Shown: in pieces, positions 47,131-59,400 of the stretch
Position numbering within the stretch: the stretch's first letter is position 1
Layout of the letters: each line of letters begins with the position of its first letter
Assembly (NCBI GenBank): GCA_948144175.1
Contig: CANXME010002536.1
Location: 62,001-126,000, forward strand
Length of the DNA stretch: 64,000 nt
Source: Closterium sp. NIES-65
Taxonomy: Eukaryota > Streptophyta > Zygnematophyceae > Desmidiales > Closteriaceae
Direction of reading: 5' to 3'
The notes under the pieces: generated by a model
The model's database searches: none
What the model saw: the letters and a program-made list of their open reading frames with translations, nothing else
What the model was told of the DNA's origin: nothing
Made by a program: the position numbers and the translations under genes

Positions 47131-47794
47131 GTAAGAGTGAACCAGAACGATGCATGGATGTATGAACACAAAAGCAAAACAATGTACTAGGGCACATAAA
47201 AATCATGTGCCTTCTCATTCCCTCAAGGTGCCTTGCCGTTCCCTGCATGATGCCTTCTCATTCCTTGCATGATGCCATTTTCCTCCCCTTTCCAGCAGGT
47301 GCCAGTGCAAGGCATAATGTTTTGAGGTGTCACACTCAACACCTCCCCTCTGTCCTCCCGCTTCCAGCAGGTGCCAGTGTAGCGCATGTTGATTGAAGAG
47401 GTCTCACTCACCCCGTCCCCTCTTTCCATCCCAATATTTCCTGTTTGTTTGTTTGTTTGTCTGTTTCAGTTTGTTTTGCTTGCTTGTTTGTTGTTCCTGT
47501 GTGCATTCTTTGCTCAAGGGGGGGGTGTAAGGGGCATGGGGAACTGTGAGACGTCCAAGCCACCCTCTCCCCTCCCCTTTCTGCCAGCTGCCAGTGCAGC
47601 GCCTGCCCATTTGAGCTTGTCTCACCCACCCCCTCCCCTCTTTTCCCACTTTACCCCTTCTGCCAGGTGCCTTCTCATGCCCTGCAAGGTGCCTTCGCAT
47701 GTTGCACGGTGCCTTCACATGCCCTGCATGGTGCCTGTTCATGCCCTGGCTGGTGGATTGCATTCCCTGCATGGTGACTTTCATTTCCTGCCAG

Positions 47795-47900
47795 GTAAGG
47801 GGGTAAGGGGGTTTAGGGTGCTCCCCCCGCTCACTTGCCCTGCTCCCCCCGCTCACTTGCTCTGCTCCCCCACCCCAACTCCTCCCCTGCCCTTGCGCAG
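47795..47900 (+). other. 106-bp intron-like segment, copy 4
   Basis: Same ends and length as copies 1 and 2, with one base change in the CCCTGCCCTTGCGCAG end. Confidence 0.45.
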
Positions 47901-48088
47901 GTGCCAGTTTCTCCTGTCGCCAAGATGAAGATACTTTGCACAGGGAGCAGATGCGTTGCCAGCTGCTTGTGTGGCCGTCCCTCATCATCCATGCGCGGGA
48001 CATGAGAGAGAACAAGGGAGAGAAACAGAAGCAGGAGGAGGGAGCGCAGCGCCATGCCATGCTGCATGGCCCACCAAACCAGCCCCAG
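47901..48088 (+). other. 62-codon exon-like block, copy B2, with a transposon at its donor
   Basis: Open through all 62 codons, like A2. The donor CCCCAG|GTGC is where the transposon entered. Reading through into the element gives a stop (GTG CCT TAG) within three codons. Confidence 0.35.
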
Positions 48089-48537
48089 GTGCCTTAGTTG
48101 GTACTTTACGTTTTTTTGGGTCACGTAAACGTAAACTTACGCTTGAGTTTACCTTTACGTTTTCTTACGCGTAATTTTACGTAAAGTCACACGGGCAGGG
48201 CAAAAAAAAGTTTTTTTGCCCGCGAAACGAAAAAATCTGACTGATATGAGGTGGGAGAGGCTGCTACATGTTTGTGTAGATTTGGGGCATCTGTAAGTTG
48301 ATGTAATAATGTGCTAACATGCTTGGGCGTAGAAGAACCAAGGTAGTGATAGATTAGGCGCTTCCCATGCAGCCACTTAGTCCGATGATTTCTTATATTT
48401 CCGGGCAGTTAGAACTGTTTCTAGCTGACCGTAAACGTAAAGCCATTTTTAGCCCACGTAAGTAAACGTAAGTTTACTACGTAAAGTCACGTAAACGTAA
48501 ACCACCGTAAACGTACAATACCAACTAAGCCAGGTGC
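48085..48537. mobile_element. 437-bp non-autonomous TIR transposon with 8-bp target-site duplication
   Basis: The element spans 48093-48529. Its ends are CTTAGTTGGTA and TACCAACTAAG, an 11-bp perfect inverted repeat that extends to 21 bp with two mismatches. The flanking direct repeat CCAGGTGC (48085-48092 and 48530-48537) occurs once at the empty sites in the other copies. Subterminal regions are packed with CGTAAACGTAA motifs. A central hairpin lies at 48198-48221 (GGGCAAAAAAA arms). No transposase ORF. An 8-bp duplication suits hAT, but the tips do not match the usual hAT consensus, so the superfamily is left open. Confidence 0.85.
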
Positions 48538-48539
48538 GT

Positions 48540-50108
48540 TGTGAGTCGCCCCAGAGCATGCACTGCACACCTTGCCATATCCCTCACACCTGCCATCCCA
48601 CCATGCCCTCACACCTCCTGCCATCCCCTCACTTGCCCTGCTCCCCCCGCTCACTTGCTCCGCTTCCCCTCTCCCCCACCCCAACTCCCCCCCTCCCCTT
48701 GCGCAGGTGCCAGCTTCCCTCCTGTCGCCAAGACGAACACACTTGGCTTGCAATGTGTAGAGTGGTAGGGATTGATGAATCTGATTACGTTAGGAACATA
48801 AATGTATGAGCCTGTTATTATATGTGCAGGGGGATGGGGGGAGTGCAGGTTTGGTTTGGGCCAGGTTTGGGATATGAAAGAGTGGCAGAAACGGAAACAG
48901 GGAGTAGATGTGTTGCCACCTGCTTGTGTTCAGCCATGCGCAGGGCAGGACATGAGGGAGAAGAAGAGAGAGAAACAGACGCACAAGGAGGGAGCGCATG
49001 TGCCATTTTCTCCTGTCGACAACACGAGGCTATTTGCTACGACGCGTAGAGTGATAGATGACTTAGCGAATATGAATGTATGTGCTTGTTCTTATATACG
49101 CAGGCGGGCAGAGAAAGGGGGGAGGGGTGAGGGAAAAGGGAGGGGAGTGGGGAGCAGAAGCAGAACAGAAGAGGGAGTGGTGGATGAGCTCCTGGCTCTC
49201 TGTGCTGTGCGCCCCTCCCTGGTTGGCCATGCCATGCCATGCCATGCCATGCCATGCCATGCCCGGGAGGGATATGATAGATAGGAAGCACAAAGTAGAA
49301 GCAGAAGCAGGAATGTGATATGACAGGGAGCAGATATGCATCATGGGCCATGCCCAGGGATTTCCAGGGCGGTTCGAGGGGGGCTGTGAGGGGCTGTGAG
49401 GAGAATTGGGGGGTAGGGGGGCCTTAGGGGGGCCTTGGGGGGGCTGTGGGGGGGTTTTTTCAGGATTTTAGGGGGGTTTTCTCCCCTCTCTTGTACCCCA
49501 TTTCTGCTTATTAACCAATCACAAGCAAGTTTTCTGCCATCACCTTTCCGATTACGCTCATGTTGTCGCCTTGCCGCCTGAGGAGGGGGAGGGGAGTAAG
49601 GGGGGAAGGGAGAGGAGAGCAGAAGGGAGAGCAAGGGGGGATGAGAGAGACGATATGCGCTGCTTGTTTTGATTTGCACACAGAAGGAGAGTGTGAGAAG
49701 GAGAGTGAGAGAAGGAGGGTGTGAGAAGGAGAGTGTGAGAAGGAGTGCCATACAGTGAAGTACTCGGGTATCTTGGGCACTGCAAAGCAGAAGCGTTGCA
49801 AGGAATGTGATCCAGATGATCCAGGTGGTCCGGGGCCGTCCTCCTGAACTACGTATGTCAAGATGTTGACCAGAGTGGGAGCCAGGGCAGTGTATGTAAG
49901 GGGTGGTGTATGTAGGGGTGGGCAGGGCAGGTGCAAACGTAGGGGATAATGAGTGACAGAAACTGAAGGGAGAGTGAGAATTGAATCAAAGAGGGGGAGA
50001 AAGAAGAAAAGTGGCACAAGTTCACTACAGGTAGGCAGGACAAGTGACCAGCACAGGGGGGTGAAGTGACAAGGGCAGGGGGGTGAAGTGATGAGACGTG
50101 CTTTCCAA
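48540..50108. repeat. duplicon copy C, left flank (L)
   Basis: Matches 1-1717, retaining the segment missing in B. One unit of the 22-bp VNTR remains. Confidence 0.9.
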
Positions 50109-50490
50109 GGTCAAAACAAGGGCCCATTGCTGACCTACTAACACTCACCGACATGGCATGCCTCATGCGCCGACCTGTCGTGTGAAACCTGCCCCATCCT
50201 CACACCACACATCAAATCAAGCACTAGACCAACACCCCCATGCCCTCTCACACACCTCCTCTGCAGCAGGGCTACTGGCGTCACTACCCACCAGCAGCAC
50301 AAGCAGCATGTTCAGGAGTCATCTCAAACCACACCTCAACACCAGACCAACACCCTCATGACCTGTCACCTCACTCGCTTCCCCTGCTGCACGGCTGCTG
50401 GCGTCACTCCCCACCACCAGCACCAGCAGCAGCAGCAGCAGCAGCATATCCAACCACATGTGAGTGATTCGATTCAAAGCACACCTCGAC
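50109..50490. repeat. R1-R2 lead-in repeats before array C
   Basis: Matches 38488-38870 of copy B. R3 is missing: CACCTCGACCAC runs straight into the 21-bp array at 50491. Confidence 0.75.
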
Positions 50491-53400
50491 CACTCACCTG
50501 CTCTGCTGCACCACTCACCTGCTCTGCTGCACCACTCACCTGCTCTGCTGCACCACTCACCTGCTCTGCCGCACCACTCACCTGCTCTGCTGCACCACTC
50601 ACCTGCTCTGCCGCACCACTCACCTGCTCTGCCGCACCACTCACCTGCTCTGGTGCACCACTCACCTGCTCTGCCGCACCACTCACCTGCTCTGCCGCAC
50701 CACTCACCTGCTCTGCCGCACCACTCACCTGCTCTGGTGCACCACTCACCTGCTCTGCCGCACCACTCACCTGCTCTGCTGCACCACTCACCTGCTCTGC
50801 CGCACCACTCACCTGCTCTGCTGCACCACTCACCTGCTCTGCCGCACCACTCACCTGCTCTGTCGCACCACTCACCTGCTCTGCCGCACCACTCACCTGC
50901 TCTGCCGCACCACTCACCTGCTCTGCCGCACCACTCACCTGCTCTGCCGCACCACTCACCTGCTCTGCCGCACCACTCACCTGCTCTGCTGCACCACTCA
51001 CCTGCTCTGCTGCACCACCACTCACCTGCTCTGCTGCACCACTCACCTGCTCTGCCGCACCACTCACCTGCTCTGCCGCACCACTCACCTGCTCTGCTGC
51101 ACCACTCACCTGCTCTGCCGCACCACTCACCTGCTCTGCTGCACCACTCACCTGCTCTGCTGCACCACTCACCTGCTCTGCTGCACCACTCACCTGCTCT
51201 GCTGCACCACTCACCTGCTCTGCTGCACCACTCACCTGCTCTGCTGCACCACTCACCTGCTCTGCTGCACCACTCACCTGCTCTGCTGCACCACTCACCT
51301 GCTCTGCCGCACCACTCACCTGCTCTGTCGCACCACTCACCTGCTCTGCCGCACCACTCACCTGCTCTGCCGCACCACTCACCTGCTCTGCTGCACCACT
51401 CACCTGCTCTGCTGCACCACCACTCACCTGCTCTGCTGCACCACTCACCTGCTCTGCCGCACCACTCACCTGCTCTGCCGCACCACTCACCTGCTCTGCA
51501 CCACCACTCACCTGCTCTGCCGCACCACTCACCTGCTCTGCTGCACCACTCACCTGCTCTGCTGCACCACTCACCTGCTCTGCTGCACCACTCACCTGCT
51601 CTGCTGCACCACTCACCTGCTCTGCTGCACCACTCACCTGCTCTGCTGCACCACTCACCTGCTCTGCTGCACCACTCACCTGCTCTGCTGCACCACTCAC
51701 CTGCTCTGCTGCACCACTCACCTGCTCTGCTGCACCACTCACCTGCTCTGCTGCACCACTCTCCTGCTCTGCCGCACCACTCACCTGCTCTGCCGCACCA
51801 GTCACCTGCTCTGCCGCACCACTCACCTGCTCTGCCGCACCACTCACCTGCTCTGCCGCACCACTCACCTGCTCTGCCGCACCACTCTCCTGCTCTGCCG
51901 CACCACTCACCTGCTCTGCCGCACCACCCACCTGCTCTGCCGCACCACTCACCTGCTCTGCCGCACCACTCACCTGCTCTGCCGCACCACTCACCTGCTC
52001 TGCCGCACCACTCACCTGCTCTGCCGCACCACTCACCTGCTCTGCCGCACCACTCACCTGCTCTGCCGCACCACTCACCTGCTCTGCCGCACCACTCACC
52101 TGCTCTGCCGCACCACTCACCTGCTCTGCCGCACCACTCACCTGCTCTGCCGCACCACTCACCTGCTCTGCCGCACCACTCACCTGCTCTGCCGCACCAC
52201 TCACCTGCTCTGCCGCACCACTCACCTGCTCTGCCGCACCACTCACCTGCTCTGCCGCACCACTCACCTGCTCTGCTGCACCACTCACCTGCTCTGCCGC
52301 ACCACTCACCTGCTCTGCTGCACCACTCACCTGCTCTGCCGCACCACTCACCTGCTCTGTCGCACCACTCACCTGCTCTGCCGCACCACTCACCTGCTCT
52401 GTCGCACCACTCACCTGCTCTGCCGCACCACTCACCTGCTCTGCCGCACCACTCACCTGCTCTGCCGCACCACTCACCTGCTCTGCCGCACCACTCACCT
52501 GCTCTGCCGCACCACTCACCTGCTCTGCTGCACCACTCACCTGCTCTGCCGCACCACTCACCTGCTCTGTCGCACCACTCACCTGCTCTGCCGCACCACT
52601 CACCTGCTCTGCCGCACCACTCACCTGCTCTGCTGCACCACTCACCTGCTCTGCTGCACCACCACTCACCTGCTCTGCTGCACCACTCACCTGCTCTGCC
52701 GCACCACTCACCTGCTCTGCCGCACCACTCACCTGCTCTGCTGCACCACTCACCTGCTCTGCCGCACCACTCACCTGCTCTGCTGCACCACTCACCTGCT
52801 CTGCTGCACCACTCACCTGCTCTGCTGCACCACTCACCTGCTCTGCTGCACCACTCACCTGCTCTGCTGCACCACTCACCTGCTCTGCTGCACCACTCAC
52901 CTGCTCTGCTGCACCACTCACCTGCTCTGTCGCACCACTCACCTGCTCTGCCGCACCACTCACCTGCTCTGCCGCACCACTCACCTGCTCTGCCGCACCA
53001 CTCACCTGCTCTGCCGCACCACTCACCTGCTCTGCCGCACCACTCACCTGCTCTGCCGCACCACTCACCTGCTCTGCCGCACCACTCACCTGCTCTGCCG
53101 CACCACTCACCTGCTCTGCCGCACCACTCACCTGCTCTGCCGCACCACTCACCTGCTCTGCCGCACCACTCACCTGCTCTGCCGCACCACTCACCTGCTC
53201 TGCCGCACCACTCACCTGCTCTGCCGCACCACTCACCTGCTCTGCCGCACCACTCACCTGCTCTGCCGCACCACTCACCTGCTCTGCTGCACCACTCACC
53301 TGCTCTGCCGCACCACTCACCTGCTCTGCTGCACCACTCACCTGCTCTGCCGCACCACTCACCTGCTCTGTCGCACCACTCACCTGCTCTGCCGCACCAC

Positions 53401-56400
53401 TCACCTGCTCTGTCGCACCACTCACCTGCTCTGCCGCACCACTCACCTGCTCTGCCGCACCACTCACCTGCTCTGCCGCACCACTCACCTGCTCTGCCGC
53501 ACCACTCACCTGCTCTGCCGCACCACTCACCTGCTCTGCTGCACCACTCACCTGCTCTGCCGCACCACTCACCTGCTCTGTCGCACCACTCACCTGCTCT
53601 GCCGCACCACTCACCTGCTCTGCCGCACCACTCACCTGCTCTGCTGCACCACTCACCTGCTCTGCTGCACCACCACTCACCTGCTCTGCTGCACCACTCA
53701 CCTGCTCTGCCGCACCACTCACCTGCTCTGCCGCACCACTCACCTGCTCTGCTGCACCACTCACCTGCTCTGCCGCACCACTCACCTGCTCTGCTGCACC
53801 ACTCACCTGCTCTGCTGCACCACTCACCTGCTCTGCTGCACCACTCACCTGCTCTGCTGCACCACTCACCTGCTCTGCTGCACCACTCACCTGCTCTGCT
53901 GCACCACTCACCTGCTCTGCTGCACCACTCACCTGCTCTGCTGCACCACTCACCTGCTCTGCCGCACCACTCACCTGCTCTGTCGCACCACTCACCTGCT
54001 CTGCCGCACCACTCACCTGCTCTGCTGCACCACTCACCTGCTCTGCCGCACCACTCACCTGCTCTGCTGCACCACTCACCTGCTCTGCCGCACCACTCAC
54101 CTGCTCTGCCGCACCACTCACCTGCTCTGCAGCACCACTCACCTGCTCTGCTGCACCACTCACCTGCTCTGCTGCACCACTCACCTGCTCTGCCGCACCA
54201 CTCACCTGCTCTGCCGCACCACTCACCTGCTCTGCCGCACCACTCACCTGCTCTGCTGCACCACTCACCTGCTCTGCCTGCACCACTCACCTGCTCTGCC
54301 TGCACCACTCACCTGCTCTGCTGCACCACTCACCTGCTCTGCTGCACCACTCACCTGCTCTGCTGCACCACTCACCTGCTCTGCTGCACCACTCACCTGC
54401 TCTGCTGCACCACTCACCTGCTCTGCTGCACCACTCACCTGCTCTGCTGCACCACTCACCTGCTCTGCCGCACCACTCACCTGCTCTGTCGCACCACTCA
54501 CCTGCTCTGCCGCACCACTCACCTGCTCTGCTGCACCACTCACCTGCTCTGCCGCACCACTCACCTGCTCTGCTGCACCACTCACCTGCTCTGCCGCACC
54601 ACTCACCTGCTCTGTCGCACCACTCACCTGCTCTGCCGCACCACTCACCTGCTCTGCTGCACCACTCACCTGCTCTGCCGCACCACTCACCTGCTCTGCT
54701 GCACCACTCACCTGCTCTGCCGCACCACTCACCTGCTCTGCCGCACCACTCACCTGCTCTGCAGCACCACTCACCTGCTCTGCTGCACCACTCACCTGCT
54801 CTGCTGCACCACTCACCTGCTCTGCCGCACCACTCACCTGCTCTGCCGCACCACTCACCTGCTCTGCCGCACCACTCACCTGCTCTGCCGCACCACTCAC
54901 CTGCTCTGCCGCACCACTCACCTGCTCTGCTGCACCACTCACCTGCTCTGCCGCACCACTCACCTGCTCTGTCGCACCACTCACCTGCTCTGCCGCACCA
55001 CTCACCTGCTCTGCCGCACCACTCACCTGCTCTGCTGCACCACTCACCTGCTCTGCTGCACCACCACTCACCTGCTCTGCTGCACCACTCACCTGCTCTG
55101 CCGCACCACTCACCTGCTCTGCCGCACCACTCACCTGCTCTGCTGCACCACTCACCTGCTCTGCCGCACCACTCACCTGCTCTGCTGCACCACTCACCTG
55201 CTCTGCTGCACCACTCACCTGCTCTGCTGCACCACTCACCTGCTCTGCTGCACCACTCACCTGCTCTGCTGCACCACTCACCTGCTCTGCTGCACCACTC
55301 ACCTGCTCTGCTGCACCACTCACCTGCTCTGCTGCACCACTCACCTGCTCTGCTGCACCACTCACCTGCTCTGCCGCACCACTCACCTGCTCTGTCGCAC
55401 CACTCACCTGCTCTGCCGCACCACTCACCTGCTCTGCTGCACCACTCACCTGCTCTGCCGCACCACTCACCTGCTCTGCTGCACCACTCACCTGCTCTGC
55501 CGCACCACTCACCTGCTCTGCCGCACCACTCACCTGCTCTGCAGCACCACTCACCTGCTCTGCTGCACCACTCACCTGCTCTGCTGCACCACTCACCTGC
55601 TCTGCCGCACCACTCACCTGCTCTGCCGCACCACTCACCTGCTCTGCCGCACCACTCACCTGCTCTGCCGCACCACTCACCTGCTCTGCCGCACCACTCA
55701 CCTGCTCTGCCGCACCACTCTACCTGCTCTGCCGCACCACTCACCTGCTCTGCCGCACCACTCACCTGCTCTGCCGCACCACTCACCTGCTCTGCCGCAC
55801 CACTCACCTGCTCTGCCGCACCACTCACCTGCTCTGCCGCACAACTCACCTGCTCTGCCGCACCACTCACCTGCTCTGCCGCACCACTCACCTGCTCTGC
55901 CGCACCACTCACCTGCTCTGCCGCACCACTCACCTGCTCTGCCGCACCACTCACCTGCTCTGCCGCACCACTCACCTGCTCTGCCGCACCACTCACCTGC
56001 TCTGTCGCACCACTCACCTGCTCTGCCGCACCACTCACCTGCTCTGCCGCACCACTCACCTGCTCTGGTGCACCACTCACCTGCTCTGCCGCACCACTCA
56101 CCTGCTCTGTCGCACCACTCACCTGCTCTGCCGCACCACTCACCTGCTCTGTCGCACCACTCACCTGCTCTGCCGCACCACTCACCTGCTCTGCCGCACC
56201 ACTCACCTGCTCTGCCGCACCACTCACCTGCTCTGCTGCACCACTCACCTGCTCTGCCGCACCACTCACCTGCTCTGCTGCACCACTCACCTGCTCTGCC
56301 GCACCACTCACCTGCTCTGCCGCACCACTCACCTGCTCTGCAGCACCACTCACCTGCTCTGCTGCACCACTCACCTGCTCTGCTGCACCACTCACCTGCT

Positions 56401-59400
56401 CTGCCGCACCACTCACCTGCTCTGCCGCACCACTCACCTGCTCTGCCGCACCACTCACCTGCTCTGCCGCACCACTCACCTGCTCTGCCGCACCACTCAC
56501 CTGCTCTGCCGCACCACTTACCTGCTCTGCCGCACCACTCACCTGCTCTGCCGCACCACTCACCTGCTCTGCCGCACCACTCACCTGCTCTGCCGCACCA
56601 CTCACCTGCTCTGCCGCACCACTCACCTGCTCTGCCGCACCACTCACCTGCTCTGCCGCACCACTCACCTGCTCTGCCGCACCACTCACCTGCTCTGCCG
56701 CACCACTCACCTGCTCTGCCGCACCACTCACCTGCTCTGCCGCACCACTCACCTGCTCTGCCGCACCACTCACCTGCTCTGCCGCACCCTCACTGCTCTG
56801 CCGCACTCACCTGCTCTGCCGCACCACTCACCTGCTCTGCCGCACCACTCACCTGCTCTGCCGCACCACTCACCTGCTCTGCCGCACCACTCACCTGCTC
56901 TGCCGCACCACTCACCTGCTCTGCCGCACCACTCACCTGCTCTGCCGCACCACTCACCTGCTCTGCCGCACCACTCACCTGCTCTGCCGCACCACTCACC
57001 TGCTCTGCCGCACCACTCACCTGCTCTGCCGCACCACTCACCTGCTCTGTCGCACCACTCACCTGCTCTGCCGCACCACTCACCTGCTCTGCCGCACCAC
57101 TCACCTGCTCTGGTGCACCACTCACCTGCTCTGCCGCACCACTCACCTGCTCTGCCGCACCACTCACCTGCTCTGCCGCACCACTCACCTGCTCTGCTGC
57201 ACCACTCACCTGCTCTGCCGCACCACTCACCTGCTCTGCTGCACCACTCACCTGCTCTGCCGCACCACTCACCTGCTCTGTCGCACCACTCACCTGCTCT
57301 GCCGCACCACTCACCTGCTCTGTCGCACCACTCACCTGCTCTGCCGCACCACTCACCTGCTCTGCCGCACCACTCACCTGCTCTGCCGCACCACTCACCT
57401 GCTCTGCCGCACCACTCACCTGCTCTGCCGCACCACTCACCTGCTCTGCTGCACCACTCACCTGCTCTGCCGCACCACTCACCTGCTCTGTCGCACCACT
57501 CACCTGCTCTGCCGCACCACTCACCTGCTCTGCCGCACCACTCACCTGCTCTGCTGCACCACTCACCTGCTCTGCTGCACCACCACTCACCTGCTCTGCT
57601 GCACCACTCACCTGCTCTGCCGCACCACTCACCTGCTCTGCCGCACCACTCACCTGCTCTGCTGCACCACTCACCTGCTCTGCCGCACCACTCACCTGCT
57701 CTGCTGCACCACTCACCTGCTCTGCTGCACCACTCACCTGCTCTGCTGCACCACTCACCTGCTCTGCTGCACCACTCACCTGCTCTGCTGCACCACTCAC
57801 CTGCTCTGCTGCACCACTCACCTGCTCTGCTGCACCACTCACCTGCTCTGCTGCACCACTCACCTGCTCTGCTGCACCACTCACCTGCTCTGCCGCACCA
57901 CTCACCTGCTCTGTCGCACCACTCACCTGCTCTGCCGCACCACTCACCTGCTCTGCGCACCACTCACCTGCTCTGCTGCACCACTCACCTGCTCTGCTGC
58001 ACCACCACTCACCTGCTCTGCTGCACCACTCACCTGCTCTGCCGCACCACTCACCTGCTCTGCCGCACCACTCACCTGCTCTGCTGCACCACTCACCTGC
58101 TCTGCCGCACCACTCACCTGCTCTGCTGCACCACTCACCTGCTCTGCTGCACCACCACTCACCTGCTCTGCTGCACCACTCACCTGCTCTGCCGCACCAC
58201 TCACCTGCTCTGCCGCACCACTCACCTGCTCTGCTGCACCACTCACCTGCTCTGCTGCACCACTCACCTGCTCTGCTGCACCACTCACCTGCTCTGCTGC
58301 ACCACTCACCTGCTCTGCTGCACCACTCACCTGCTCTGCTGCACCACTCACCTGCTCTGCTGCACCACTCACCTGCTCTGCTGCACCACTCACCTGCTCT
58401 GCTGCACCACTCTCCTGCTCTGCCGCACCACTCACCTGCTCTGCCGCACCAGTCACCCTGCTCTGCCGCACCACTCACCTGCTCTGCCGCACCACTCACC
58501 TGCTCTGCTGCACCACTCACCTGCTCTGCTGCACCACTCACCTGCTCTGCCGCACCACTCACCTGCTCTGCCGCACCACTCACCTGCTCTGCCGCACCAC
58601 TCACCTGCTCTGCCGCACCACTCACCTGCTCTGCTGCACCACTCACCTGCTCTGCCGCACCACTCACCTGCTCTGCCGCGCCACTCACCTGCTCTGCCGC
58701 ACCACTCACCTGCTCTGCCGCACCACTCACCTGCTCTGCCGCACCACTCACCTGCTCTGCCGCACCACTCACCTGCTCTGCCGCACCACTCACCTGCTCT
58801 GCCGCACCACTCACCTGCTCTGCCGCACCACTCACCTGCTCTGCCGCACCACTCACCTGCTCTGCCGCACCACTCACCTGCTCTGCCGCACCACTCACCT
58901 GCTCTGCCGCACCACTCACCTGCTCTGCCGCACCACTCACCTGCTCTGCCGCACCACTCACCTGCTCTGCCGCACCACTCACCTGCTCTGCCGCACCACT
59001 CACCTGCTCTGCCGCACCACTCACCTGCTCTGCCGCACCACTCACCTGCTCTGCCGCACCACTCACCTGCTCTGCCGCACCACTCACCTGCTCTGCCGCA
59101 CCACTCACCTGCTCTGCCGCACCACTCACCTGCTCTGCCGCACCACTCACCTGCTCTGCCGCACCACTCACCTGCTCTGCCGCACCACTCACCTGCTCTG
59201 CCGCACCACTCACCTGCTCTGCCGCACCACTCACCTGCTCTGCCGCACCACTCACCTGCTCTGCCGCACCACTCACCTGCTCTGCCGCACCACTCACCTG
59301 CTCTGCCGCACCACTCACCTGCTCTGCCGCACCACTCACCTGCTCTGCCGCACCACTCACCTGCTCTGCCGCACCACTCACCTGCTCTGCCGCACCACTC

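Larger units (their letters stand above)
43684..48539. repeat. duplicon copy B, right flank (R)
   Basis: Full-length counterpart of 32745-37094. It keeps a 26-bp piece (GGTACCAGACATGCGAG region, 44130-44152) that copy A lost and copy C keeps, and carries the transposon at 48093-48529. Confidence 0.9.
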
